Source of the DNA: Burkholderia cenocepacia
GTDB lineage: Bacteria > Pseudomonadota > Gammaproteobacteria > Burkholderiales > Burkholderiaceae
DNA: 64,000 nt
Assembly: GCF_014211915.1 (NCBI RefSeq)
Contig: NZ_CP060041.1
Location: 806,001 to 870,000, forward strand
Reading direction: 5' to 3'
Below the pieces are notes generated by a model. It had not been told where the DNA came from, did no database searches, and saw nothing but the letters and a program-made list of their open reading frames with translations. Every line of letters starts with the position of its first letter. Positions within the stretch are counted from its first letter, which is position 1. Positions 1-8,456 of this stretch are shown piece by piece. A program made the position numbers and the translations under genes.

Positions 1-1015
1 TGCCGGGCTGCAGCGTGACGACGACCGACAGCCCGGGACGGATGCGCGGCTCCGTCGCGGCCGGACCGTCGAGCAGGATCTTCACGGGCACGCGCTGCGT
101 GACCTTCGTGAAATTGCCGGTCGCGTTGTCGGGCGGCAGCAGCGCGAACTGCGCGCCGGTCGCGGGCGACAGGCTGTCGATGCGGCCGCTGAACGTGCGC
201 TGCGGCAGCGCATCGAAGCGCAGTTGCACGGCGTCGCCGGCGCGCACGTGCCGCAGCTGCGTCTCGCGGAAATTGGCGACGATCCACGGATGCGGCTCGA
301 CCAGCGTGAGCAGCGCCTGGCCGGGCGCGACATGCTCGCCGGTCTCGACGGTCTTCTTGCCGACGTAGCCGTCCGACGGCGCGACGACCGTCGTGTAGCC
401 GAGTTGCAGCAGCGCGTCGTGCAATTCGGCGTCGTTCTGGCTCGACGCGGCCTCGGCGGCCTGAGCGGCGGCGAGCGCGCTGCGCCGTTGCGCATCGGCC
501 GCCGCGACGCGCGCGCGGGCGGACTTGCGGGCGGCATCGGCCGCATCGAATTCCTGCTTCGACAAGCCGCGCGGCGTCTCGCGGGTCAGTTCGCGTGCAC
601 GGGCGTAATCGAGTTCGGCCTTTTCGGCATCGGCGTGCGCCGACACGAGCGCCGCGTCCGCCTGCTCGATCAGCGCGCGTGCGCGGCTCGCATCGGCATG
701 CGCCTGGGCGACGCGGGCGCGCTGCGCCGCGACGCGCACGTCGAAGTCGCGCCGGTCGATCTGCACGAGCGCGTCGCCCGCATGCACGAACTGGTTGTCG
801 TCGACGAGCACGCGCTCGACCGTGCCGGCGACGCGCGGCGAGATCACGTGCAGGTGGCCGGTCACGTACGCGTCGTCGGTGCCGCGATCGCGGGCATCGA
901 ACTCGTACACGAGCAATGCGACGAGCAGCAGCGCGATCACGGCGATCGTGACGACGGCCAGCCGTCGGGAACGCGCGGGCGCAGCGGGCGACGGCGCGGG
1001 AGAGGGTGGGGTCAT
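1..1015 (-). CDS. HlyD/EmrA-family efflux adaptor (membrane fusion protein), 3' end cut by window
   Basis: At least 338 residues are visible from the ATG at 1015; the stop lies beyond the window edge, but the family length of about 350-400 aa means the protein is nearly complete. One membrane anchor lies at about residues 19-41 after a Pro/Ala-rich cytosolic tail. The lipoyl-like half motifs (DDAYVTGHLHVISPRVAGTV, then VVAPSDGYVGKKTVETGEHV) flank a long Ala/Arg/Glu-rich coiled-coil hairpin, and the region ending RIDSLSPATG is the beta-barrel part. Such proteins link an inner-membrane pump to an outer-membrane channel. It diverges from the DHA2 MFS gene at 1099 across 83 bp, so the two probably form one pump, although emrA and emrB are normally co-directional. 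Confidence 0.9.
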   Translation of the reverse strand, partial: MTPPSPAPSPAAPARSRRLAVVTIAVIALLLVALLVYEFDARDRGTDDAYVTGHLHVISPRVAGTVERVLVDDNQFVHAGDALVQIDRRDFDVRVAAQRARVAQAHADASRARALIEQADAALVSAHADAEKAELDYARARELTRETPRGLSKQEFDAADAARKSARARVAAADAQRRSALAAAQAAEAASSQNDAELHDALLQLGYTTVVAPSDGYVGKKTVETGEHVAPGQALLTLVEPHPWIVANFRETQLRHVRAGDAVQLRFDALPQRTFSGRIDSLSPATGAQFALLPPDNATGNFTKVTQRVPVKILLDGPAATEPRIRPGLSVVVTLQPG

Positions 1016-1098
1016 GATCGGCAAACTCCGTCGTACGGGCAGGATTCGACGCACCGCGTTATGCTTGCGCCAGCTTGATATGCGGGAGCCGCTCGACG

Positions 1099-2679
1099 AT
1101 GAACACGACGTTCGCCACCGGCAGTGCCGTGCCGGCGCCGGCCGCAGGCCCGGCCTCCGACATTCCGACGTTTCGGTCGATCGCCGCGATCGCGGCCGTG
1201 CTGCTCGGCGCCATCATCGCGACGCTGACGTCGCGCATCACGTCGCTCGGGCTGGCCGACGTGCGCGGCGCGCTCGGCGTCGGCGTCGACGAAGGCGCGT
1301 GGATCAACACCGCGTTCACCGCGTCGCAGATGTTCGTCGGGCCGCTCGCGATCGCGGCGGCCTTCATGTTCGGCACGCGCCGCGTGCTGGTCGCGGGCGC
1401 CGTGGTGTTTCTCGGCGCGGAAAGCGTGCTGCCGCTGTGCACGCAATTCGGCGCGTTCATCGTGTGCCAGGCGATCGCGGGGCTCGCGTCCGGCGTGTTC
1501 GTGCCGTTGACGGTCGGCTTCGTCGTGCGCACGCTGCCGCCGCGGCTGATTCCGTTCGGCATCGCCGCGTATGCGATGAATCTGGAGATGTCGCTGAACC
1601 TGTCGGCCACGCTCGAAGGCTGGTACAGCGAACATCTGAGCTGGCGCTGGCTGTTCTGGCAGAACGCGGCGCTGACCGTGCCGTTCATCGCGTGCCTGAT
1701 GCTGTCGCTCGCCGACGAGCCGATCAAGCGCTTTGCGTCCGGCATCGATGCGCGCGGGATGCTGCTCGGCGCGGGCGGCTTCGCGTGCCTGTGCATCGCG
1801 CTGGATCAGGGCGAGCGGCTGTTCTGGCTGCAGTCGCCGCTGATCGTCGCGTTGCTGGCCGCCGGCATCCTGATGATCGCCGCATTCCTGATCCACGAAC
1901 TCGCGTCGCCGCGCGCCGGGCTGGATCTCGGCTACCTTGCGCGGCCCAACATCGCGCTGCTGATCGTGCTCGTCGGTCTCGTGCGCTTCACCGTGCTCAA
2001 CACGAGCTTCATCCCGTCGCTGTTCCTCGCCAGCACGTACGGCCTGCGGCCGTTGCAGATCGGCGATACGCTGCGCTGGATCGCGATCCCGCAACTGCTG
2101 TTCGCGCCGTGCGTCGCGCTGTTGCTGCAGCGGGTCGATCCGCGCCGGCTGATCGTCGCCGGCTTCGCGATGGTGGCGATCGCGTTCGCGCTCGGGTCGC
2201 GGCTCACGCCGGTGTGGGCCGAGCCCGACTTCATCCCGTCGCAGCTGCTGCAGGCGCTCGGTCAGACGATGGCGCTCACGTCGGTGATCTTCTTCTTCGG
2301 CAAGCACGTGACGGCCGAGCACGCGTTGACGTTCGGCGCGGTCGTGCAGGCGACGCGCCTGCTGAGCGGGCAGCTCGGCACGACGTCGATCGCGGTGATT
2401 CAGCGGATCAGGGAGGCTACCCATTCGAATCTCGTCGGTCTGCATGTGTCGCTGTCGGATCCCGAAACACTCGAACGGCTGCGGGCCGGCGCGGCGTCGC
2501 TGGTCGCGCATGGCGCCACGTTCGCGACCGGCAACCAGGCGGCCTATGCGCTCGTCGATCGCGCGGTGCGCGTGCAGGCCACGACGCTCGCGCTGGCCGA
2601 CAACTTCCGGGTGGCGATGGCGTTCGCGCTCGCCGGCGCGCTGCTCGGCATCCTGTTGCGCCCGGTGCGGGCGCCGTAA
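1099..2679 (+). CDS. DHA2-family (EmrB-like) MFS multidrug transporter
   Basis: The 526-residue protein is rich in hydrophobic segments and has the size of 14-helix DHA2 drug:proton antiporters. An N-terminal stretch containing GVGVDEGAWINTAFTAS resembles the EmrB-type entry region. A conserved WRWLFWQNA segment and a periplasmic C-terminal loop before the last helix fit the family. I chose the ATG at 1099; an upstream TTG at 1075 is in frame but leads through an unlikely hydrophilic octapeptide. Its partner adaptor is divergent at 1015. It is probably a toxic-compound exporter; the substrate cannot be read from sequence. Confidence 0.9.
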   Translation: MNTTFATGSAVPAPAAGPASDIPTFRSIAAIAAVLLGAIIATLTSRITSLGLADVRGALGVGVDEGAWINTAFTASQMFVGPLAIAAAFMFGTRRVLVAGAVVFLGAESVLPLCTQFGAFIVCQAIAGLASGVFVPLTVGFVVRTLPPRLIPFGIAAYAMNLEMSLNLSATLEGWYSEHLSWRWLFWQNAALTVPFIACLMLSLADEPIKRFASGIDARGMLLGAGGFACLCIALDQGERLFWLQSPLIVALLAAGILMIAAFLIHELASPRAGLDLGYLARPNIALLIVLVGLVRFTVLNTSFIPSLFLASTYGLRPLQIGDTLRWIAIPQLLFAPCVALLLQRVDPRRLIVAGFAMVAIAFALGSRLTPVWAEPDFIPSQLLQALGQTMALTSVIFFFGKHVTAEHALTFGAVVQATRLLSGQLGTTSIAVIQRIREATHSNLVGLHVSLSDPETLERLRAGAASLVAHGATFATGNQAAYALVDRAVRVQATTLALADNFRVAMAFALAGALLGILLRPVRAP

Positions 2680-2737
2680 GTGTGGCACCGGGCGGTCTGA
2701 AATTTCCTGAAAAGTCCTGAACGGCGCGTCCGTCGCA

Positions 2738-2771
2738 TCCGTCGCGGCGGCATGCGCGCCGCCGCGACGGA
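2738..2771. terminator. bidirectional hairpin between convergent genes
   Basis: Perfect 14-bp arms (TCCGTCGCGGCGGC at 2738-2751 and its complement at 2758-2771) enclose a 6-nt loop. It lies between the MFS stop at 2679 and the stop of the convergent hydrolase at 2780, as expected for a shared terminator. No strong T-tract follows. Confidence 0.6.
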
Positions 2772-2779
2772 CCGCGTGC

Positions 2780-3760
2780 TTACGCCTGCAGGAACGCAAG
2801 CAGCTCGGCGTTGATGCGATCGGCGTTCACGACGCACATGCCGTGCGAGCCGCCTTCGATCACCTTCAGCACCGCGTGCTTGACGATCTTCGACGACAGC
2901 CGGGCCGAATCGTCGATCGGCACGATCTGGTCGTCGTCGCCGTGCAGCACGAGCGTCGGCACGTCGATCTTCTTCAGGTCGTCGGTGTAGTCGACTTCCG
3001 AGAACTCCTTCACGCACAGGTACTGGCCGTGGATGCCGCCCATCATGCCCTGCGACCAGAATGCGTCGATGGTGCCCTGCGACACCTTCGCGTTCGGCCG
3101 GTTGAAGCCGAAGAACGGCACGGCGAGATCCTTGTAGAACTGCGAGCGGTTCTCCGCGACGTTCTTGCGGATGCCGTCGAACACGTCCATCGGCAAGCCG
3201 CCCGGATTGGTCGGCGACTTCACCATCTGCGGCGGCACCGCGCCGATCAGCACCGCCTTCGACACGCGCTTCGTGCCATGGCGGCCGATGTAGCGCGCGA
3301 CTTCGCCGCCGCCGGTGGAGTGGCCGACGAGCGCGGCGTCGCGCACGTCGAGCGCGTCGAGCAGCGCGGCGAGATCGTCCGCGTACGTGTTCATGTCGTT
3401 GCCGCGCGACGGCTGGCCCGAACGGCCGTGGCCGCGGCGGTCGTGCGCGATCACGCGATAGCCGTGCTGCACGAGGAACAGCATCTGCGCGTCCCACGCG
3501 TCCGCGCACAGCGGCCAGCCGTGCGAGAACACGACCGGGCGGCCGCTGCCCCAATCCTTGAAGTAAATCTGCGTGCCGTCCTTGGTGGTGATCGTGTTCA
3601 TCGTGTGCGCTCCAGGATGTGCGGAAGAGGGGCTGTGGGACGGCGTGCCGGCCGCGGCGGCCATGGCGGGCAGCGCGGCTGCCGCGACGGCCGTGGCGCC
3701 GGCGAGCAGCATGTCGCGGCGGCGGGCCGACGAAACGGCGTCGGTCTGTTCGGGATGCAT
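2780..3760 (-). CDS. alpha/beta hydrolase, cofactor-free haloperoxidase (perhydrolase) type, with Tat-like leader
   Basis: 326 residues. The start at 3760 is fixed by an AGGAG box about 8 nt upstream. The N-terminus ([20 protein letters not shown]) looks like a twin-arginine or lipoprotein-like export leader, and an internal Met54 (position 3601) begins the canonical enzyme, so export is inferred. The catalytic elbow GHSTGGG places the nucleophile at Ser148; the acid is in HGDDDQIVP and the histidine in GGSHGM, a complete triad. Family members hydrolyse esters or lactones and can make peracids, which gave rise to the name non-heme chloroperoxidase. Two paralogs lie at 4623 and 18874, both without leaders. 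Confidence 0.88.
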   Translation of the reverse strand: MHPEQTDAVSSARRRDMLLAGATAVAAAALPAMAAAAGTPSHSPSSAHPGAHTMNTITTKDGTQIYFKDWGSGRPVVFSHGWPLCADAWDAQMLFLVQHGYRVIAHDRRGHGRSGQPSRGNDMNTYADDLAALLDALDVRDAALVGHSTGGGEVARYIGRHGTKRVSKAVLIGAVPPQMVKSPTNPGGLPMDVFDGIRKNVAENRSQFYKDLAVPFFGFNRPNAKVSQGTIDAFWSQGMMGGIHGQYLCVKEFSEVDYTDDLKKIDVPTLVLHGDDDQIVPIDDSARLSSKIVKHAVLKVIEGGSHGMCVVNADRINAELLAFLQA

Positions 3761-4126
3761 CTGGACTCCTGAGGTATGCGGCGGCGAGGCCGCACGGGAT
3801 GGCGGATCGGTGGCGGCTGGCCGCGGCCATCCCGCCCGGCAGCCGTCCGGCTTGCGTCGCCACGCGTCGACGGGGGCGCGCGGACGAACGAATGCCGTCG
3901 GGAGCGTAATCCGGCGCGGTGCGCGCCGTACTGAAATCCGGCTGAATTCTCTTGAACGCCGCGGCGCCGCCAACGGATTTGCCGCACTGCAGAAAAATTA
4001 AGCCCGCGACCGGGACTCTTCAGCGCACGGCGGCTATCGTCAGCATCGGGTCATCGGCATACGTCGCGCGCCACGCGAATGGAGCCGACCGGCCGCGCCG
4101 CCCGTCACCTGCCTGGATAAGCCGCC
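3761..4126. other. divergent intergenic region, promoter-bearing
   Basis: 366 bp between the minus-strand hydrolase and the plus-strand DUF3331 gene. It must hold the promoters of both. Apart from the AGGAG ribosome-binding site of the hydrolase I see no convincing gene, repeat or operator. Confidence 0.5.
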
Positions 4127-4558
4127 ATGGACGCCTTCAATCGCTGGGAGCACATGATCACGTCGCTCGGACCGCTATCTGCCACGGGCGTCCGGATGCC
4201 GCCGATGCCGCGCACGCGAGAGACGGACGGCTCGCGTCGCCCGCATCGGGACGATGCGCCGGTGCCGTCGAGCGGCGACGTGCGCCGCCGCAGCGCGATC
4301 GTCGCCGTCGAGCGGCAGACCGATTCGTCGATGCTGGTGTCGTGGAGCGATCCGACACGCTGCCGCTACGACGAACAACGCTGGATCAGCGCGAAGGCGC
4401 GCAGGGTGGCGCGCTGCGCGCTCACCGGGCAACCGATCCGGGTCGGCGACGCGATCTACAAACCCCAGTGGCGTGGCGAGAAACGCCCCGCGAACTGCCG
4501 CGAGATGGTGCTCGCGACGGCGCTCGAGCAGTTCGTCGCCCGGCAGTCCCGGGCATGA
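4127..4558 (+). CDS. DUF3331 family protein
   Basis: 143 residues, soluble, with a charged N-terminal third. From about residue 55 it matches what I recall of DUF3331, common in Burkholderia: SAIVAVERQTDSSMLVSWSD, then CALTGQPIRVGDAIYKP and a terminal MVLATALE helix. The paired CRY and RCALTGQPI segments suggest a small zinc- or ligand-binding fold, but function is unknown. It sits 64 bp upstream of the second haloperoxidase-like hydrolase on the same strand, so the two may be co-transcribed. Confidence 0.75.
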   Translation: MDAFNRWEHMITSLGPLSATGVRMPPMPRTRETDGSRRPHRDDAPVPSSGDVRRRSAIVAVERQTDSSMLVSWSDPTRCRYDEQRWISAKARRVARCALTGQPIRVGDAIYKPQWRGEKRPANCREMVLATALEQFVARQSRA

Positions 4559-4622
4559 CGCGCCGCGCCGCACGCTTCGGCCGCGTTCGTAGGCGCGGCC
4601 TCCCTACTCGAAAGGAGCCTTC

Positions 4623-5444
4623 ATGAGCACGTTCACCACCCGCGACGGCGTGTCGATCCACTACAAGGACTGGGGCAGCGGCCGCCCGGTCGTGTTCATT
4701 CATGGCTGGCCGCTGAATGCCGACATGTGGGACGTGCAGATGCATCATCTGGCGTCGCACGGCCTGCGCGGCATCGCGTACGACCGGCGCGGCTTCGGGC
4801 GCTCCGGCCAACCGTGGAGCGGCTACGACTACGACACGCTGGCCGACGATCTCGCGACGCTGCTCGAGACGCTCGACCTGCATGACGTGACGCTCGTCGG
4901 CTTTTCGATGGGCGGCGGCGAGGTGGCGCGCTACATCGGCCGGCACGGCACGCGCCGCATCGCGAAGGCGGTGCTGATCGGCTCCGTGACGCCGCTCGTC
5001 GCGCGCCGCGACGATCATCCGGAAGGCGTGGACGTCGCGGTATTCGACGGCATTCGCGCAGGCATCGTGGCCGATCGCGCGGCGTTCTTCGACGGCTTCT
5101 GGCCGCTCTTTACCGGTTCGAACCGCGGCGGCTCGACGGTGTCGCGCGCGGCGCTCGGCTGGACCTCCGTGATGGCGTTGCAGGGCGGGCTGAAGGGCAC
5201 GCTCGAGTGCGTTCGCGCATTTTCCGAAACCGATTTCCGCGCCGACCTGCAACGGTTCGACGTGCCGACGCGCGTGATTCATGGCGACGACGATCAGACG
5301 GCGCCGCTCGCGCTGACCGGCGCCGCGACCGCGAAACTCGTGCCGAATGCGACGCTGAGCGTCTATGAACGCGGCCCGCATGCGCTGTACCTGACGCATG
5401 CGGCCAGGCTGAACGACGAATTGCTGGCGTTCGCGCAGGACTGA
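4623..5444 (+). CDS. alpha/beta hydrolase, cofactor-free haloperoxidase (perhydrolase) type
   Basis: 273 residues, the full length of the cytosolic family, preceded by AAGGAG 7 nt before the ATG. The nucleophile elbow GFSMGGGE puts the catalytic serine at residue 95, the acid is in HGDDDQTAP (about 222-224) and the base is His253 in GPHALY. The oxyanion motif HGWP is at about 27-30. It shares the [16 protein letters not shown] start and the RYIGRHGT segment with the hydrolase at 2780, so the two are close paralogs. A hairpin terminator follows its stop. Confidence 0.88.
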   Translation: MSTFTTRDGVSIHYKDWGSGRPVVFIHGWPLNADMWDVQMHHLASHGLRGIAYDRRGFGRSGQPWSGYDYDTLADDLATLLETLDLHDVTLVGFSMGGGEVARYIGRHGTRRIAKAVLIGSVTPLVARRDDHPEGVDVAVFDGIRAGIVADRAAFFDGFWPLFTGSNRGGSTVSRAALGWTSVMALQGGLKGTLECVRAFSETDFRADLQRFDVPTRVIHGDDDQTAPLALTGAATAKLVPNATLSVYERGPHALYLTHAARLNDELLAFAQD

Positions 5445-5461
5445 GCTCCGCGACGCCGATC

Positions 5462-5484
5462 GGCGGCGCGGGGCACGCGCCGCC
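5462..5484 (+). terminator. intrinsic terminator-like hairpin after the hydrolase
   Basis: Nine-bp perfect GC arms (GGCGGCGCG at 5462-5470, CGCGCCGCC at 5476-5484) with a 5-nt loop begin 17 nt after the hydrolase stop and are followed by a short CGTTTC tract. Confidence 0.6.
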
Positions 5485-5886
5485 CGTTTCGCGCGGCGCA
5501 TCGCGCCGGCCGCGCAGGCAAATGAGCCGACGGATATTCGGCCGGCACGATAGAGGCGCCCGAAAATAAACCGGCCGTGCGAATCGAAAAGAAAATGCGC
5601 CGCATTTTTCCGCTCAAAAAATTTCGTCTGATATATCGAAATCGCATTCATGGACGCATGCACGATTTGCACATGAAACGTGCATGACCTCGCCGTATTT
5701 CGGTGCCTGGGCGGTAATCGGGCACAAAACAGCGCCGCCCGGCGGGACTTTTCGTCATTTCAAAAAATTCGAGCCGTTCATTCTGATAATTTGAATCATT
5801 CGACCATGCAAATACCGTAGCATTGATGCCGAACCGGCACCCGATTTCAGTGGGGCGCCGTTGAATGTCACCCTCAAGAAATTCTC
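5485..5886. promoter_or_regulatory. AT-rich upstream region of the winged-helix ATPase regulator
   Basis: About 400 bp without a gene. Between about 5560 and 5810 the base composition drops sharply relative to the window, with several A-tracts and T-tracts (around 5590-5620 and 5750-5800). This suits a promoter or nucleoid-protein site for the regulator at 5887. A loose TGAT/ATCA dyad with a 7-nt spacer lies at 5784-5798. I do not assign -35/-10 boxes. Confidence 0.45.
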
Positions 5887-7692
5887 ATGATCCGGATTGG
5901 AACACTTCACGTTTTTCTCGACAGACGTGAAATTCGTTCGAACGGCAAGCTGCTGCGCATCGGCAGCCGCGCATTCGAAATTCTCGAGCTGTTGATTCGG
6001 GCGAACGGTGCGCTGGTATCGAAAGACGACATCATGCAGCGCGTATGGCCGCACACCGTGGTGGAGGAAAACAACCTGCAGGTGCACATCGCGTCGCTGC
6101 GCAAGGCGCTGGCCGGCGACCGCAACCTGATCGTGACGGTGCCGGGCCGCGGCTATCGGCTGGTCGCCGGGCAGGACGACGGCGACGCGCCCGTGCGTCC
6201 CGCGACGTGGCGGCCGTCCGCGGCGCCGAGCACGCTGTTCGGCCGCGAACAGACGGTCGCCGACGTGCTGGCCGCGCTGCAGGGCGCGCGCGTCGTGACG
6301 CTGGTCGGCGCGGGCGGCATCGGCAAGACGCGCGTCGCGATCGAAGCGGCGGCGCGCGCCGACGCACGCTTTCCGGAAGGCACCGTATTCGTTTCGCTCG
6401 CGACCGTCGCGTGTCCGCGCTTCGTGCCGGACGCGCTGGCCGGCGCGTTCGGCATCACGCAGCCGACCGGCTCGCTGACCCTCGAAGCGGTGCTCGCCAG
6501 CGTCGCACGTCGCCGGATGCTGCTCGTGCTCGACAATTGCGAGCACCTGCTCGACGCCGCCGCGCAGATCGCGAGCGCGCTCACCGATGCGGACGACGGG
6601 CTGTGCGTGCTCGCGACGAGCCGCGAATCGCTGCGCATCCACGGCGAGCGCGTGTGCCCGGTGCCGCCGCTCGACGTCCCCGATGAAGGCGCCGGCGATC
6701 GCGAGGCGATGAACGCCAGCGCGGTGCAGTTGTTCGCGGCGCGGGCGCGCGCGGCCGATCCGCGCTTTCCGCTCGACGCGCGCAGCCTGGCGTTGATGGC
6801 ATCGGTCTGCCGTCGCCTCGATGGTCTGCCGCTCGCGATCGAGCTGGCGGCGGCCCGCGCCGCCGTGCTGGGCATCGACGTGCTGGCCGCCCATCTCGAC
6901 GATCACTTTCGGCTGCTGACCGGCGGTTTTCGCACCGCGTTGCCGCGCCATCAGACGCTGCAGGCGATGTACGACTGGAGCTACCGGTTGCTCGGGGACG
7001 CCGAGCGCCTGCTGCTGCGATGGCTCGGCGTGTTTCGCGACGGCTTCTCGATCGAGGCCGTGCGCGAGGTCGTCGGTGCCAACGGGCCGGCCGGCGCCGA
7101 TCTGCTCGATACGATCGCCGGCCTCGTGTCGAAATCGCTGGTGATCCTCGAGACCGCGCACGGCGTGCCGCGCTACCGGCTGCTGACGACCACGCGGGCC
7201 TACGCGCAACAGCAGCTCGACAGTCACGGCGAGGGCGCGGCCGCGGCGCGCGCGCACGCGACCTACTTCCTCGCGTTGTTCCGGCGCGCGGCCCACGATG
7301 GCGACGCGCCGGGCAGCGGGCCGGAGGGCGCGACCCGGCTCGATGCGGTCCGGCGCGAGCTCGGCAATCTGCGTGCCGCGCTCGACTGGGCATTTTCGGC
7401 GCAGGGCGACGCGGCGCTCGGCATCGCGCTCGCGGCCGTCGCGGTGCCGTGCCTGTTCGATCTGTCGCTCGTCGACGAATGTCGCGAGCGCGCGCGTGTC
7501 GCGCTCGATGCGATGCGCGACGCGGATGCAACCGGGGTGTCCGACGATGCACGCGTGCGGGTGCTGGCCGCGTATGCGGCGGCGCTCGCGCATACCGCAG
7601 GGTCGACGCAGGTCGTGCACGATGCGTGGTCGGAAGTGCACGCGCTCGGATTCGATGCGGCCGAGGCCGAACTGCCGTCGCGCGAGTCGTGA
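5887..7692 (+). CDS. winged-helix (OmpR/PhoB-type) regulator fused to an NB-ARC/AAA-like ATPase
   Basis: 601 residues. Residues 1-95 are an OmpR-type winged helix (LLIRANGALVSKDDIMQRVWP and VPGRGYRLVAGQ). A P-loop GAGGIGKT follows at 141-148, and a Walker B LLVLDNCEH at about 212-220. The LATSRESLRIHGERV stretch is typical of STAND-class ATPases. The rest is helical and ends at 601, whereas many relatives carry a longer TPR sensor tail, so the sensor may be short or act with a partner. It probably controls adjacent genes; the target is not shown by the sequence. Confidence 0.85.
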   Translation: MIRIGTLHVFLDRREIRSNGKLLRIGSRAFEILELLIRANGALVSKDDIMQRVWPHTVVEENNLQVHIASLRKALAGDRNLIVTVPGRGYRLVAGQDDGDAPVRPATWRPSAAPSTLFGREQTVADVLAALQGARVVTLVGAGGIGKTRVAIEAAARADARFPEGTVFVSLATVACPRFVPDALAGAFGITQPTGSLTLEAVLASVARRRMLLVLDNCEHLLDAAAQIASALTDADDGLCVLATSRESLRIHGERVCPVPPLDVPDEGAGDREAMNASAVQLFAARARAADPRFPLDARSLALMASVCRRLDGLPLAIELAAARAAVLGIDVLAAHLDDHFRLLTGGFRTALPRHQTLQAMYDWSYRLLGDAERLLLRWLGVFRDGFSIEAVREVVGANGPAGADLLDTIAGLVSKSLVILETAHGVPRYRLLTTTRAYAQQQLDSHGEGAAAARAHATYFLALFRRAAHDGDAPGSGPEGATRLDAVRRELGNLRAALDWAFSAQGDAALGIALAAVAVPCLFDLSLVDECRERARVALDAMRDADATGVSDDARVRVLAAYAAALAHTAGSTQVVHDAWSEVHALGFDAAEAELPSRES

Positions 7693-7782
7693 CGCCGGCT
7701 TCGTGCGCGTCTCCCGTGTTTCAGAACGATTCAGCTCGGATACAGGACGGCGGCAGGCAGCGCGCGTAGATTGCCTGAACGG

Positions 7783-7809
7783 CGCGTGCCGACACCCCGT
7801 CGGCACGCG
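7783..7809 (+). terminator. hairpin after the ATPase regulator
   Basis: Eleven-bp perfect arms (CGCGTGCCGAC at 7783-7793 and its complement at 7799-7809) with an ACCCC loop lie 90 nt after the regulator stop and upstream of doxX. There is no T-tract, so it is a terminator-like hairpin only. Confidence 0.5.
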
Positions 7810-7922
7810 TGCACATCGACCACGTGCGCTCGCCGACGTCGCGCGATCCCGCTGAACGCCGGCGCGGCGAAACGCCCGGCGCACGCGTCGCCGCGCATCC
7901 CGCTCAACCGACGACCCGCCGC

Positions 7923-8345
7923 ATGAAACCTGATCAACCCGACCTCCTTTCCCGTCATGCGACCGATCTCGGCCTGCTGTTCCTGCGCGTCGCCGCCAGC
8001 GTGCTGTTGCTCGTGGTGCACGGCTTGCCGAAGATCGTGCATTACACGGCCGAAGCCGCGGCCATCGAAGATCCGTTCCATCTCGGCCGCACGCTGTCGA
8101 TCCTGTTCGCGATCTTCGCGGAGGTCGTGTGCCCGGTCTTCATGATCGTCGGTCTGTACCCGAGGCTGGCGGCGCTGCCGGTGATGATCGTCACGCTCGT
8201 CGCGCTGGTGTTCGTCCACCCCGACTGGCCGCTGCGCGATGCGCAGTTCGCGTGGATGCTGCTGATCCTGTTCGGCACGATCGCGATCGCGGGCGCCGGC
8301 CGCTACGTGTTGCCGCTGCCGGGCGTCATGCGCCGGCGCGCCTAG
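7923..8345 (+). CDS. DoxX family membrane protein
   Basis: 140 residues with four predicted membrane helices. The start GLLFLRVAASVLLLVVHGLPK is the typical DoxX opening with a conserved arginine in the first helix. DoxX proteins are small inner-membrane proteins linked in some bacteria to redox or thiol stress and to quinone oxidoreductases; the reaction here is unknown. I chose the ATG at 7923 rather than an in-frame upstream start because the family begins close to the first helix. Confidence 0.85.
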   Translation: MKPDQPDLLSRHATDLGLLFLRVAASVLLLVVHGLPKIVHYTAEAAAIEDPFHLGRTLSILFAIFAEVVCPVFMIVGLYPRLAALPVMIVTLVALVFVHPDWPLRDAQFAWMLLILFGTIAIAGAGRYVLPLPGVMRRRA

Positions 8346-8456
8346 CCGCAGCCAGCGCGTCGGCGACCCGCACGCCATGTGCCCGACGATTCCGTCCGCG
8401 CGGCGACGTACGTGCTGCCGCGCCCATCCTTTTGCGCGCCGCGCGTGCGTTCCGAC

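Noticed and set aside
5755..7884. A 709-codon minus-strand frame opposite the winged-helix ATPase gene
   Set aside because: It is the antisense shadow of a real gene in high-GC DNA: its product is Arg/His-rich with no domain, while the plus strand has P-loop and winged-helix motifs.
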